From Rhodococcus zopfii NBRC 100606 = JCM 9919 (GTDB lineage Bacteria; Actinomycetota; Actinomycetes; Mycobacteriales; Mycobacteriaceae): 47,787 nucleotides of DNA. The position numbers and the translations under genes are program-made. Shown in pieces: positions 7,455 through 15,330 of the stretch. A model generated the notes under the pieces. The model had not been told where the DNA came from. It made no database searches and saw nothing but the letters and a program-made list of their open reading frames with translations. Position 1 is the stretch's first letter. Every line of letters starts with the position of its first letter. The DNA is taken from the NCBI RefSeq assembly GCF_001895025.1, contig NZ_BCXI01000052.1, positions 1 through 47,787 on the forward strand, written 5' to 3'.

Positions 7455-8304
7455 ATGGCTCAGTTCACGAGTGACCCGGTGCGGACCCGTCAGCGGATCG
7501 CCGAGCTCGACGAGTACATGGCCCGCTCGGTGTACGGCAGGAACGGTTTCGTCTGCGACTCGGCCGCACGGTGCCGCCGAGCGGCGGCGGACAAGGGTGC
7601 CGACTTCTACGAGGGACAGCTCTCCCACGTCGGACTTCACTACGACCTGTTCGATGACGGTGTCCCACTGCGGGTTCTGGTGCTGGGGATGGAGATGGGA
7701 CGACCGGACCGGACCGGGGTATTTCGCTTGAGGCGCGGCGCCTTCGGCAGGACGAGGCGATTGGGATGCGGTTCGGCGCTCGGCACGCGCACATGCTCGG
7801 TACGACGAGTGCGCTGCGTGTCGCATTCGGTCGGGCTGGGCGACGACCGGGCCGGTGAGCTGCTGCCGCTGTCGAACGACCCGGTCCCGCAGCACGTCAT
7901 GCAGTGCTACGCGCTGGTCGACAAGCGCCTGTGCTCGGCGGTGCGGGCGGGCGAGTCAGCGAAGGGCCGCCGGTTCCAGGCCTCGGGGGTGCCCGCGATG
8001 GACAGGGCCTGCCTGCCGCACCTCGCCGTGACGGTCCGGATCCTCGAGCCCACCCTGGTGATCCTGCAGACCAAGAGTCTGCGATCGCGCATTGGGTCCC
8101 ATCTCAAGCACGTGGAACTAATCGATCCTGACATCCCGGATCTTGAGTACGCCGAGTTCGCCGGGGTGCCAACCGTGATCGCAAATTTCAGTCATCCAGC
8201 TGCGCAGGCGCCCTACAACTGGGGCCAGCTCGCACCGGAACAAGTACGCGATGGACGTCGTGGAGCCGACGCTCTCGGCGGCTCGCGAGTTCGTCCTGGG
8301 GTAG
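7455..8304 (+). pseudogene. Uracil-DNA-glycosylase-like gene broken by three frameshifts
   Basis: The protein-like signal changes frame three times. From ATG 7455 it reads MAQFTSDPVRTRQRIAEL...VLVLGMEMGRPDRTG. Near the G4 run at 7716-7719 it moves by -1 into a frame reading ISLEARRL...HMLGTTSALRVAFG. Near 7838-7840 it returns by +1 to read DDRAGELLPLSNDPVPQH...LEPTLVILQ...VIANFSHPAAQ. Near 8232 it moves by +1 again to NKYAMDVVEPTLSAAREFV and a stop at 8302-8304. The pattern (LVLGMEMG near the start, PTLVILQ in the middle, FSHPAA near the end) suggests a uracil-DNA glycosylase-like fold, but I cannot prove the family. It is either a decayed gene or the consensus has homopolymer errors. Confidence 0.55.
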
Positions 8305-8356
8305 ACGGCCAGCGGACTTGGCTCCCGCTATCCCTGCCGACTGTGTTTGTGCTGCT

Positions 8357-8362
8357 TACACT
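8357..8362 (+). promoter_or_regulatory. -10 hexamer TACACT of a probable leaderless promoter
   Basis: TACACT lies 6 bases before ATG 8369, with no Shine-Dalgarno between them. The arrangement is the same as at 7443-7455. Confidence 0.4.
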
Positions 8363-8368
8363 GCCGTC

Positions 8369-8791
8369 ATGGGTGAGCCCTGGGCCGACCATGAGCGTCT
8401 CGTCGACGCCGCTGACCTGTTCGCGGAGAAGGTCGACGTGCTGCTCGACCGTGTCGTGGACAGCACCATCGGGCCGTCCACCGCTCATTCCCCGGAGCAG
8501 TTGCGCGACGACAGCGCGGCGCGGCTGCTGACACGGATCGCGATCGAACACCGCGCCGGCGTGGATCCGGCCTTGGATGTGCAGCGCGCTCTGCGCGCGG
8601 GGATGACGTGGGATCAGATCGGCGGTGCGGCCGGGATCGGGGCGGACGCTGCGCGTGCACGCTGGTCGGCCGGACAACCGGCCGATCCTCATCCAACGCC
8701 TGAGCCCGTGCCGGTGCCTCCTGAGCAGGCTCGGCGTCGCCGGCCAGGACGCCGTCGCGCGGGCGATGACCAGCAGATGTCGATGTTCTGA
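8369..8791 (+). CDS. Hypothetical protein with HTH-like segment
   Basis: 140 residues from ATG 8369. The body is helical; GMTWDQIGGAAGIGADAARARW (read in parts, about residues 76-97) looks like a helix-turn-helix, as in sigma-factor-like or MerR-like DNA-binding segments. A Pro-rich linker and a basic tail (RRRRPGRRRAGDDQQ) follow. DNA binding is inferred. The gene lies after the broken glycosylase-like gene and before a small membrane protein. Confidence 0.55.
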   Translation: MGEPWADHERLVDAADLFAEKVDVLLDRVVDSTIGPSTAHSPEQLRDDSAARLLTRIAIEHRAGVDPALDVQRALRAGMTWDQIGGAAGIGADAARARWSAGQPADPHPTPEPVPVPPEQARRRRPGRRRAGDDQQMSMF

Positions 8792-8914
8792 TCCGACCTG
8801 CTGGCGCAGGTTGACTCCTCGCTGACTGGTGAAACACGTGGAGAAGACGTAGGGGATGGTCAGCGGCAAGCTCGGCGGCCCGACCGAGCGGTCCCGCGCC
8901 ACATCGGAGGTTCC

Positions 8915-9166
8915 ATGCCTGTCACACCCGCGTCTGCCCAGATCCCCGAGGTCAAGCCGGAGGCGCCGCCGTTCGTCCCCGACTTGGTTGGTGCGCTGAG
9001 CCCGGTGTGGTGGCTGCTGCTGGTGCTCGCTCTCGTGGCCTTCGCCGCCGGTTTCGCGTCGTACCGCGGTCTGATCCGGCTGTCGATCAGCTCGGAATTC
9101 CCGCTGCTGTTCGGCGGCCCGATCGTGGCCGGGTTGGCGATCTGGGCGCTGAGCTACGGCACGTAG
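8915..9166 (+). CDS. Small membrane protein, two TM segments
   Basis: 83 residues, with a GGAGG ribosome site 5 bases before ATG 8915. A Pro-rich N-terminus precedes two membrane segments (about 31-50 and 62-80). No family is recognised and no function is proposed. Confidence 0.6.
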   Translation: MPVTPASAQIPEVKPEAPPFVPDLVGALSPVWWLLLVLALVAFAAGFASYRGLIRLSISSEFPLLFGGPIVAGLAIWALSYGT

Positions 9167-9340
9167 CGGCCCGCGCACATCTTCACGAGAAACGGCAGAT
9201 GGGCTGCTCCGAGACAACTCGGCGCAGCCCGCCTACTGTGGGGAACCGCTGCAGCCCCCCGATCAACGGTCGACAGCGGGTTGGCGTAGAACTCAATTGT
9301 GCGCCGGAAGTCAGACCGAGGAAACCCCGGCCGCGGCAGT

Positions 9341-10525
9341 TCAGCGGGCGAAGCGGGTGACGGCGTTGCCGGTCAGTGGGTTGTGCTCGCGGGCGTAGAT
9401 CCCGACGGTGGTGGGGGAGGCGTGCCCGGTCTGCCGTTGGATCTCGTGAGGTTGGGCGCCGTTGCGGAGGGCTTCGGTGACGAAGCCGGCGCGGACGGAG
9501 TGGCCGCCGAGCTGCGCGATCTTGGCGGGGGAGAGTCCGCCGGCCTGGGCTGCCCTGCGGTAGGCCGCGTGGATGGCCTGCCCGGACAGTGCGGTGTCGC
9601 CGAGGTTGCCGTTGACGCGGATCGGCCGGAACACCGGCACGTCGATGTCGGTGAGGTCGGGGTGGGGGAGGTGGCAGACGTGGCCGGTCGGTTCGTCGTC
9701 GGTCCGGAGCAGTCGGATGATGCCGGGTCGGCCGTCGGCTTGGTGGGCAGCGAGGACGTCGAGCCAGCGGCGGTACGTGCAGGGCCCACACACGGTGTGG
9801 GTGAGAGCCACCGGTGCAGCTTTGACCAGGCCTTGGCCGGTTTGGTCGGTCTTCGAGCGGCGGACCCGCATGTGGAGGCCGTCACTGGAGTGGATGGTGA
9901 CGTCGCGGATCTGCAGGTCGGACAGTTCGGAGCGGCGGAACGCGCCGAGGAAACCGAGGAGCAGCAGCGCGGAGTCGCGGCGCTCCCGCATCCGGGTCTG
10001 CCAGGTCGATGCCTGCGCTCGCAGGGTGGTGACGATGTGCTCGATCTCGGCGAGCTCGAGCGGGGCGACCCGTTTGACCGGGCGGTCGCCGGCGGCCGCG
10101 TAGGTGCGGCGCAGACCGGCGATCGTGTCCTTGACGAGCTGGAAGTCGCCGGGTCCCCGGTGGTCGACCGCGCGGTGCCAGTAGTTGATCGAGGCAACCC
10201 AGCGGGCGAGGGTGTTCATCGAGTAGGCGCGCTCGCCGGTCTCGGTACGCAGGTCAGCGCAGTCGGTGAGGTAGTCGGCGACGACGGCCGGGTGCGCCGG
10301 TATCGAGATGTGGCCGTGGGTGGTGCACCACGCGGTGAACTTCTCCCAGTCCTGCCGGTAGTTCCGGGCCGTCGATGGGGAGTGCCGCTGCTCGAGCGCG
10401 GCGATAATGCGGGCCTTGGCGTCGGGGGACAGCACTGGAGGTGTCGGCGTCGAGCTGCGGCCGACTGCCGTGGCGGCCAGTCCGCTGATGACGATGGCCT
10501 CGCCCGGCGTGGTCTCGGTCGTCAT
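9341..10525 (-). CDS. Tyrosine recombinase / integrase, complete catalytic set
   Basis: 394 residues from ATG 10525 (MTTETTP), chosen because AGGAGAGGAGAGGTG precedes it directly. The N-terminal SAM-like core-binding domain (about 33-145) is followed by the catalytic domain (about 155-390) with Arg197 (AFRRSEL), Lys225 (RRSKTDQ), His342 and Arg345 (GGHSVRAG), His368 (QTGHAS) and the nucleophile Tyr377 (VGIYAREH). All six signature positions are present. It would carry out site-specific integration, excision or multimer resolution. No tRNA gene or duplicated att core is visible nearby, so its target is unknown. A TcpM-like relaxase role is an alternative, because this element encodes a Tcp-like transfer system. 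Confidence 0.85.
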   Translation of the reverse strand: MTTETTPGEAIVISGLAATAVGRSSTPTPPVLSPDAKARIIAALEQRHSPSTARNYRQDWEKFTAWCTTHGHISIPAHPAVVADYLTDCADLRTETGERAYSMNTLARWVASINYWHRAVDHRGPGDFQLVKDTIAGLRRTYAAAGDRPVKRVAPLELAEIEHIVTTLRAQASTWQTRMRERRDSALLLLGFLGAFRRSELSDLQIRDVTIHSSDGLHMRVRRSKTDQTGQGLVKAAPVALTHTVCGPCTYRRWLDVLAAHQADGRPGIIRLLRTDDEPTGHVCHLPHPDLTDIDVPVFRPIRVNGNLGDTALSGQAIHAAYRRAAQAGGLSPAKIAQLGGHSVRAGFVTEALRNGAQPHEIQRQTGHASPTTVGIYAREHNPLTGNAVTRFAR

Positions 10526-10802
10526 CACCTCTCCTCTCCTGTTCGGAGGGAGCCTACTGAGGATCGCCGACGATTCCGTGTATCCGCAGCTCATCCCCCT
10601 TGTGCTGAGGTCGGAGGTGAGTCAGCCGGGATCAGGCTGGCGAGAACGCTCAACCGGCCGGCGAGATGCGTGGTGATGCGCGGCGCGTTGTCCAGGTGGG
10701 TGTGCGGCCGGGACAAGGGTTGAGTGCGGCGTAACACCAAGGGGTCTGGGGTAGACATTCCAAGCAAGAAATGTGTCCTGCATCACACTTCAAGGGGTCG
10801 GG

Positions 10803-11333
10803 ATGTCAATCCGAAAGCTTGGACTCACAGCAGTGGCCGCGATTGCGGTAGTCACCGCCTGCAGCAACACCGGAGGCGAGTCCACGCCAGACGCGGGGAC
10901 GGGTGTTAACCACCCAGACGCGACCTCTGAGGTGACGACCTCCGCCGAGCCGGCGACAGCGAAGTTCGGGGAGGCATTCACCTTCCGGAACGGCCTAGGG
11001 GTGGCGGTCAGCGTTCCCCAGCCCTTCACTCCGAGCGTCAGCGCCGCGGGCTTGGAACCCGGAGACCAGGCCGTGGTCTTCACGATCACCATCGTCAACG
11101 GGTCGACCGAGAACTACGACCCCGCCCTCTTCTCGACCAGCCTGCAGAGCGGAAACAGGGAAGCGAGTGAGATCTTCGATACGCCGAATAACGTCGGGGG
11201 TAGCCCGAGCACCGCGGTGCTGCCCGGGCGGGAATCCGAGTTCCAGGTCGCGTACAGCGTCACGAATCCGACCGACCTTGTGATGCAAGTCAGCCCTGGA
11301 TTCGAGTACCGGGACGCGATCTTCACCTTCTGA
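10803..11333 (+). CDS. Secreted lipoprotein with beta-sandwich (DUF4352-like) domain
   Basis: 176 residues from ATG 10803, preceded by AAGGGG. A signal peptide of about 19 residues ends in a lipobox (VVTAC), so the mature protein would be lipid-anchored outside the membrane. After a Ser/Thr-rich linker, residues 60-176 contain alternating beta-strands (GVAVSVPQPFTPS, AVVFTITIVNGSTENYDP, LPGRESEFQVAYSV), the layout of DUF4352/telokin-like lipoproteins common in actinobacteria. The role is unknown. It is convergent with the next gene. Confidence 0.65.
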   Translation: MSIRKLGLTAVAAIAVVTACSNTGGESTPDAGTGVNHPDATSEVTTSAEPATAKFGEAFTFRNGLGVAVSVPQPFTPSVSAAGLEPGDQAVVFTITIVNGSTENYDPALFSTSLQSGNREASEIFDTPNNVGGSPSTAVLPGRESEFQVAYSVTNPTDLVMQVSPGFEYRDAIFTF

Positions 11334-11359
11334 CCGATCTGGCACGCGAGATCACTTCC

Positions 11360-12199
11360 TCACCCCGCGACCTGCTCAGGTGGTTCGCCCGCGGCGATGC
11401 GGGCGAGGCGGTGCTGTTGTTCGCCGATACTCCGGGTGGCAGCAAGTGGAGTGCGGGCGTGTGGCCAGACCTGTTGGGCAAGCCGGGTGTAGTCGCGGCT
11501 GGCGAGGATCACGACGTTGGGATGGCCGAGGAGTCCCTGCTGATCGGCCTGCTCCTCAAGCTGCTCTGCGGTGATGGATCCGGGTCGGCCGAAACGCAGA
11601 TCGTACGGGGCGATGATCTGGTCTAGCGGCAGCAGGCCGTGGAGGGCGCTGACGATGCGGATGTTGTCGCTGCTGGTGAGGGCGTCGGCGGCGCGGCGGG
11701 TGAGGCGGTGGTAGCTGCCGGTGTACATCTCGCCGGCCGGACGGGGGAAGGCTGCTTTGGTGGCGCCGCAGGGCACGATGACCAGCGGGTCGCCCTGCTC
11801 CTCGGGGTAGACCGGGGTGATCCCGAGGTCGGCTGCAGCGGCCTGTCGCTGCAGGTCGTGGGCCACGTGGTCGGCGATCGTCCACCGCAACCAGTGCCAG
11901 CCGGGCCGTTCCGAGAGCTTGAACTCGCCGTGGCGGTGGCCGGCGGTGATGAATGGGGTGTTCCAGAGCTGGACGTCGGTGTTCGGGAGGGTCATCTCGA
12001 CCTGGTCGTGGGGTCGCCAGAGGCGGGTGTGGAGCGGGCCGATCGCGCGGGGGATTCCGATGTACCGTCCGCCGGTGGCAGGGCCGATTCCGGGCAGCGA
12101 TTCCACGAGCCCGACCTGCATGATCAGGTCGGCGCCCGGGGACGGCGGGGTCAGGTCGGGGTCGTCGTAGTCGTAGGTCGGGCGGAAGTGCGGAGACAT
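11360..12199 (-). CDS. DUF6884-like protein
   Basis: 279 residues from ATG 12199 (MSPHFRPTYDYDD), with AAGGAA upstream. The C-terminal part (about residues 140-265) has the pattern LVIVPCGATKAAFPRPAGEMYTGSYHRL (read in parts), then RIVSALHGLLPLDQIIAPYD. This resembles DUF6884/YaaA-like domains, in which a CG.tK motif and an S..HGL motif are conserved. The N-terminal half has no recognised domain. Such genes are frequent on actinobacterial phages and plasmids; the activity is not known to me. Confidence 0.6.
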   Translation of the reverse strand: MSPHFRPTYDYDDPDLTPPSPGADLIMQVGLVESLPGIGPATGGRYIGIPRAIGPLHTRLWRPHDQVEMTLPNTDVQLWNTPFITAGHRHGEFKLSERPGWHWLRWTIADHVAHDLQRQAAAADLGITPVYPEEQGDPLVIVPCGATKAAFPRPAGEMYTGSYHRLTRRAADALTSSDNIRIVSALHGLLPLDQIIAPYDLRFGRPGSITAEQLEEQADQQGLLGHPNVVILASRDYTRLAQQVWPHARTPLAATRSIGEQQHRLARIAAGEPPEQVAG

Positions 12200-12984
12200 C
12201 GGGGTTCCTTCGACGGTCGGGGCGGTTGAACTCGTCGAATGGTGCTGAGCAGGGGTGCGGGGTGTTGCAGTTCTGGGCGTGGTCGGCGCAGGTAGAGGGC
12301 ACAATCGTCCGCATTGCGTCACAGTGACGATTTCGGCTCGAACCGATAGCGGGACAGCCTGCGTGGAGCCGGTTGGGGAGGGTCGCGTGCGTCGTTTGGC
12401 GCGCGAATCGGGGGAGTCGACGGCCGACGCGGCGGGTGTTGACTGCCGTCAACGAGGACCCGATATGCGCCGGAATTGTCCGTATTTGGGCCGCGCCCAG
12501 GTCACCGCAAGGGCCGAGAACGCCCTCGCCAGCCGCCCCAGGTAAACGAATCGATGTTGGCGCTAACTGTCATTAGCGCTACTCGCGCCACCAAAATGGG
12601 CCGCTACTCGAAATGACGGCCTGTGAGACGCCAAAAGCCCAGGTCACGGAACTTCACGAAACGAGCGGACTCCGCGCTCTCATCCGGCCGTCACAGACAA
12701 CGACCTACCCCCATTAACTCATCTACCTGCACATTCACGCCGCATTTCCATCACGACGACGAGCCATCTCCTGGTGTCAGGGGAGATCCGCGACGTTCTG
12801 CTACTTTCGTGAGCTAGAGCCACGTTGCATGGCTGATCCCGACGCTGCCGACAGGTGCCCGCATCACCACCCGGCCGCGCCTGAGGGCAAGGTCCACCGG
12901 ATCTGCAACCCCCCTTGAAGACCGTCACATCGTCCGTGGCGGCGGATGCGGGGCGCCGCGACGACCATGTGATCGGAGCCCGCC
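12200..12984. other. 785-base stretch without a convincing gene; divergent promoter or origin candidate
   Basis: Short open frames here lack ribosome sites and protein-like composition. From about 12540 to 12800 the sequence is visibly richer in A and T than its surroundings and contains an inverted repeat (12560-12579). It separates a minus-strand gene from a plus-strand gene, so it must hold at least two promoters; an origin of replication or transfer is possible but unproven. Confidence 0.4.
12560..12579. promoter_or_regulatory. Palindromic operator candidate GCGCTAA-N6-TTAGCGC
   Basis: A 7-bp perfect inverted repeat with a 6-base centre (CTGTCA), located in the A+T-richer part of the noncoding stretch. 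The spacing suits a dimeric repressor. Confidence 0.4.
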
Positions 12985-13848
12985 ATGACGAAGAACTCGG
13001 CCCGCAAGAAAGCCGCCCGCGCCTATCAGGCCGCGCACCCCGAGACCACCTTCCCGGAAGCCATGCGCGCCGTTGCCCGCAGCGCAGACCCCACCTCTGC
13101 AGTCGAAGAGACATCGCTCCTGCAGCCCTCCCAATCGGGTGTCGACCCGAAGGCCCGACACACGGCGATCGAGGTATTGACCGCACTTGCGCTCAGCACC
13201 CGAGAAGACGGCAGTGCCATCGATTTCGCCGACGAGCTCGCCGGCATCCTCGCCTCCGTCACCGCGAACGTCGGATCAGTCGAGCGGCTGCTCATCGGGC
13301 GGACGGGCTCCTGGGAATCTGACCTCGTCGCCCAGCTCGTCAACGGAACAGTCATGGAAGAGGACCTTCCGCGACGACGGACCGCGCCTGTCCGTGTGCT
13401 GCTGGACGTGGACCAGTACTGGTACAACTCAGGCCTCGAAGACGTCTACATCGAGGACGTCGACGCGATCGAACAACTCCTCAACCACCACGCAGACGAC
13501 CGAGAACGAGAACAGCCCCCTGTTGACGAACTCGACACCATCGCCGAACTCGACGACGACGACCGAACGGCCTACATCGCTGCGTGGACCCGCCACGCCC
13601 AGGAGGCCGCAAGAGAACTCGGAGTCGAGGCGCCGATCACCGTCGTCGTCGCAGAAGACACTCGCGCCTACACGGACATCGATCCTCTCGCCGACCGCAT
13701 CGAACAGCTCGCTCATGCGCGGACCCCTCACCCTGTCGTACCCGAACTCGGGACACTGGTGGGGTCGATGAAGCACCCGCCGGAGGCCCTTGCAGCGCGC
13801 ATCCGGGCTGCCGGGCGCAGCTATCGAAATCGGGCCGCGAGCGCTTGA
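12985..13848 (+). CDS. Hypothetical protein with basic N-terminal motif
   Basis: 287 residues from ATG 12985, with GGAG 7 bases upstream. The N-terminus (NSARKKAARAYQAAHPETTF, then PEAMRAVAR) is a basic helical motif that I have seen at the start of other actinobacterial plasmid and mobile-element proteins. The rest is acidic and helical (residues 145-195 very Asp/Glu-rich) with no catalytic signature. No function is proposed. Confidence 0.55.
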   Translation: MTKNSARKKAARAYQAAHPETTFPEAMRAVARSADPTSAVEETSLLQPSQSGVDPKARHTAIEVLTALALSTREDGSAIDFADELAGILASVTANVGSVERLLIGRTGSWESDLVAQLVNGTVMEEDLPRRRTAPVRVLLDVDQYWYNSGLEDVYIEDVDAIEQLLNHHADDREREQPPVDELDTIAELDDDDRTAYIAAWTRHAQEAARELGVEAPITVVVAEDTRAYTDIDPLADRIEQLAHARTPHPVVPELGTLVGSMKHPPEALAARIRAAGRSYRNRAASA

Positions 13849-13949
13849 GTTCTGGTGGTGACACCTCCCGACGCTCTTGATGAGCAACTCCCGACGGAGA
13901 AGTTCGGGTCGTGATGCGACCGCCGACAGGTCGGTGGCGCATAAAGCAC

Positions 13950-13984
13950 GAGGTCCTCGAGATGACTGTCATCTCGAGGACCTC
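13950..13984. terminator. 17-bp perfect inverted repeat between convergent genes
   Basis: Arms 13950-13966 (GAGGTCCTCGAGATGAC) and 13968-13984 are exactly complementary around the single base 13967. It lies between the stops of the genes ending at 13848 and 14010, so a bidirectional terminator is the simplest reading. No T-tract follows. Confidence 0.6.
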
Positions 13985-14009
13985 AGAACTATGGGACAGC
14001 CTGGGGCTG

Positions 14010-14522
14010 TCAGCAGGTCACCAGGAAGGAGAAGATCGCGTTGGCGTTCCGAGGGGAATCCTCCTCAGCCAGCTTCAGCTGCACGTCGCCGGTGCCGTCG
14101 ATCTCAACTCCGTTCATCCCCCAAGTCACAGACTCCGTGCGTATCGGATTCGTGACGGGCTGTATCTCCGGCGCGGTCAGTACGACCGTCTCGGTGGCAC
14201 CGTCGATCTGGACCTGAATGTCATTCGGGAAGACCACATCCGCCTTCAATGACGGTCCCGTTCCCTCGCATGTGACGGACGCAAGGGCAGGGGAGACGTT
14301 GTCGAACCCGATCTTCTTCTGCTCCTTGTTCCAATTCACTTCCAGCATGACGCGCCCGTCGACCTGACTCACTGAGCCAGAACGCGTCGCGGAGGCGGCG
14401 GTCGACGACCCGGTCCCCGATGCCGCTTCGCTCCCGTCATCGTCGGATGAACCGCATGCCGCGACACCGATCAAGCACAGCGCAGCGAGCGCACTTCCTG
14501 CGTACGTCTTCATCCGGGTCAC
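14010..14522 (-). CDS. Secreted lipoprotein, lipoprotein-antigen-like beta domain
   Basis: 170 residues if started at GTG 14522 (MTRMKTYAG); ATG 14513 is nearly as good. The signal peptide ends in a lipobox (GVAAC), followed by an acidic/Ser-rich linker. The domain at about 60-168 has the pattern of mycobacterial-type lipoprotein antigens (VTCEGTG..LKADVVF, ..AVQLKLAEED type strands ending SFLVTC), but I cannot name a family with certainty. The protein would sit on the outer face of the membrane. The long upstream extension of the frame is not supported by a ribosome site. Confidence 0.6.
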   Translation of the reverse strand: MTRMKTYAGSALAALCLIGVAACGSSDDDGSEAASGTGSSTAASATRSGSVSQVDGRVMLEVNWNKEQKKIGFDNVSPALASVTCEGTGPSLKADVVFPNDIQVQIDGATETVVLTAPEIQPVTNPIRTESVTWGMNGVEIDGTGDVQLKLAEEDSPRNANAIFSFLVTC

Positions 14523-14715
14523 GACCGTTTCCCCAACCTTCCGCGGCCGCCGTACTTCGGCGGTCTTGGTTCGAAAACTACCGGACGAGCGATACGGCCT
14601 CTCGGATGCAACACGACTCCCTGTTGCATCCTGTGCCGGTCGACTCGCGCGCGCCGGGGCCTGGAGAAGGCGTTTCCGAGACTGCTTCCGACCGCATTCC
14701 GGTGAAGGGAGCACG

Positions 14716-15330
14716 ATGTCCGACGAGGACGGCTACGACGAGGACCCTGGGTCGTCAGGGCGATCCAACGAAACGTCTGCAGGACTACCGATCGCGGCCC
14801 GCGCCCTGGCGGTGCTCGTTCCGATCGTCACGGTTCCGGCGACGATCGCAGTGACTGCGGTGTCATTACTCGTCGTCGAGCGGCGACGAGTCCGCGGGCG
14901 GTGGTGGGCAGCCTGGGCGGCCCTGAGTTTCCTACTCGGCGTCCTCATCTCCGGTTCGGTACTGGCCTGGGCGCTCCAGCCTCTCCGACTTCCCGCGTGG
15001 CTCATCACATCTCTGGCTGGCGCATCGCTGGCCGACGCGGCCTCCGGTGTCGACGGTGATGTCGGCGCCGCGCTGCGGGACGTCGCGACGTCGACAGCCG
15101 GCGCCGCGGTACTCGGGCAGCTCCTATTCGCCTTGCCTGTCGGCTTCGCGGTCACCGCGGTGTTCACCCGGGTGCGCCGATTCAAGCGGGAGAAGCTCGG
15201 CGAGATCGAAGGACCCGAGTTCTCGAACTGGCGGCCTGTCGGCGTCCTCGATCGGATGCGTGCGCGCCGCGTCACCGAACAGATCCGCGCCGGCCATCAC
15301 ACCATCGCACCGACCGAGGCGACCACATGA
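14716..15330 (+). CDS. Membrane protein, first gene of the conjugation operon
   Basis: 204 residues from ATG 14716, with GAAGGGAG upstream. An acidic N-terminus precedes hydrophobic segments at about 23-48, 62-85 and 130-155, and a basic C-terminus. The stop overlaps the coupling ATPase start in an ATGA (15327-15330). Small membrane partners next to coupling proteins are common in Tcp- and Tn916-like systems, so a role as an anchor or assembly partner is inferred. Confidence 0.6.
   Translation: MSDEDGYDEDPGSSGRSNETSAGLPIAARALAVLVPIVTVPATIAVTAVSLLVVERRRVRGRWWAAWAALSFLLGVLISGSVLAWALQPLRLPAWLITSLAGASLADAASGVDGDVGAALRDVATSTAGAAVLGQLLFALPVGFAVTAVFTRVRRFKREKLGEIEGPEFSNWRPVGVLDRMRARRVTEQIRAGHHTIAPTEATT

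Noticed and set aside
6984-7895. 912-base upstream extension of the ligase reading frame
   Set aside because: It runs over the well-supported 99-residue gene and into the glycosylase-like gene; its composition is Arg/Pro-rich shadow coding.
9167-9340. attP core beside the intact integrase
   Set aside because: No repeated or tRNA-like core could be identified without the other junction.
12255-12545. 96-residue plus-strand frame in the noncoding stretch
   Set aside because: No ribosome site and low-complexity shadow composition in GC-rich DNA.
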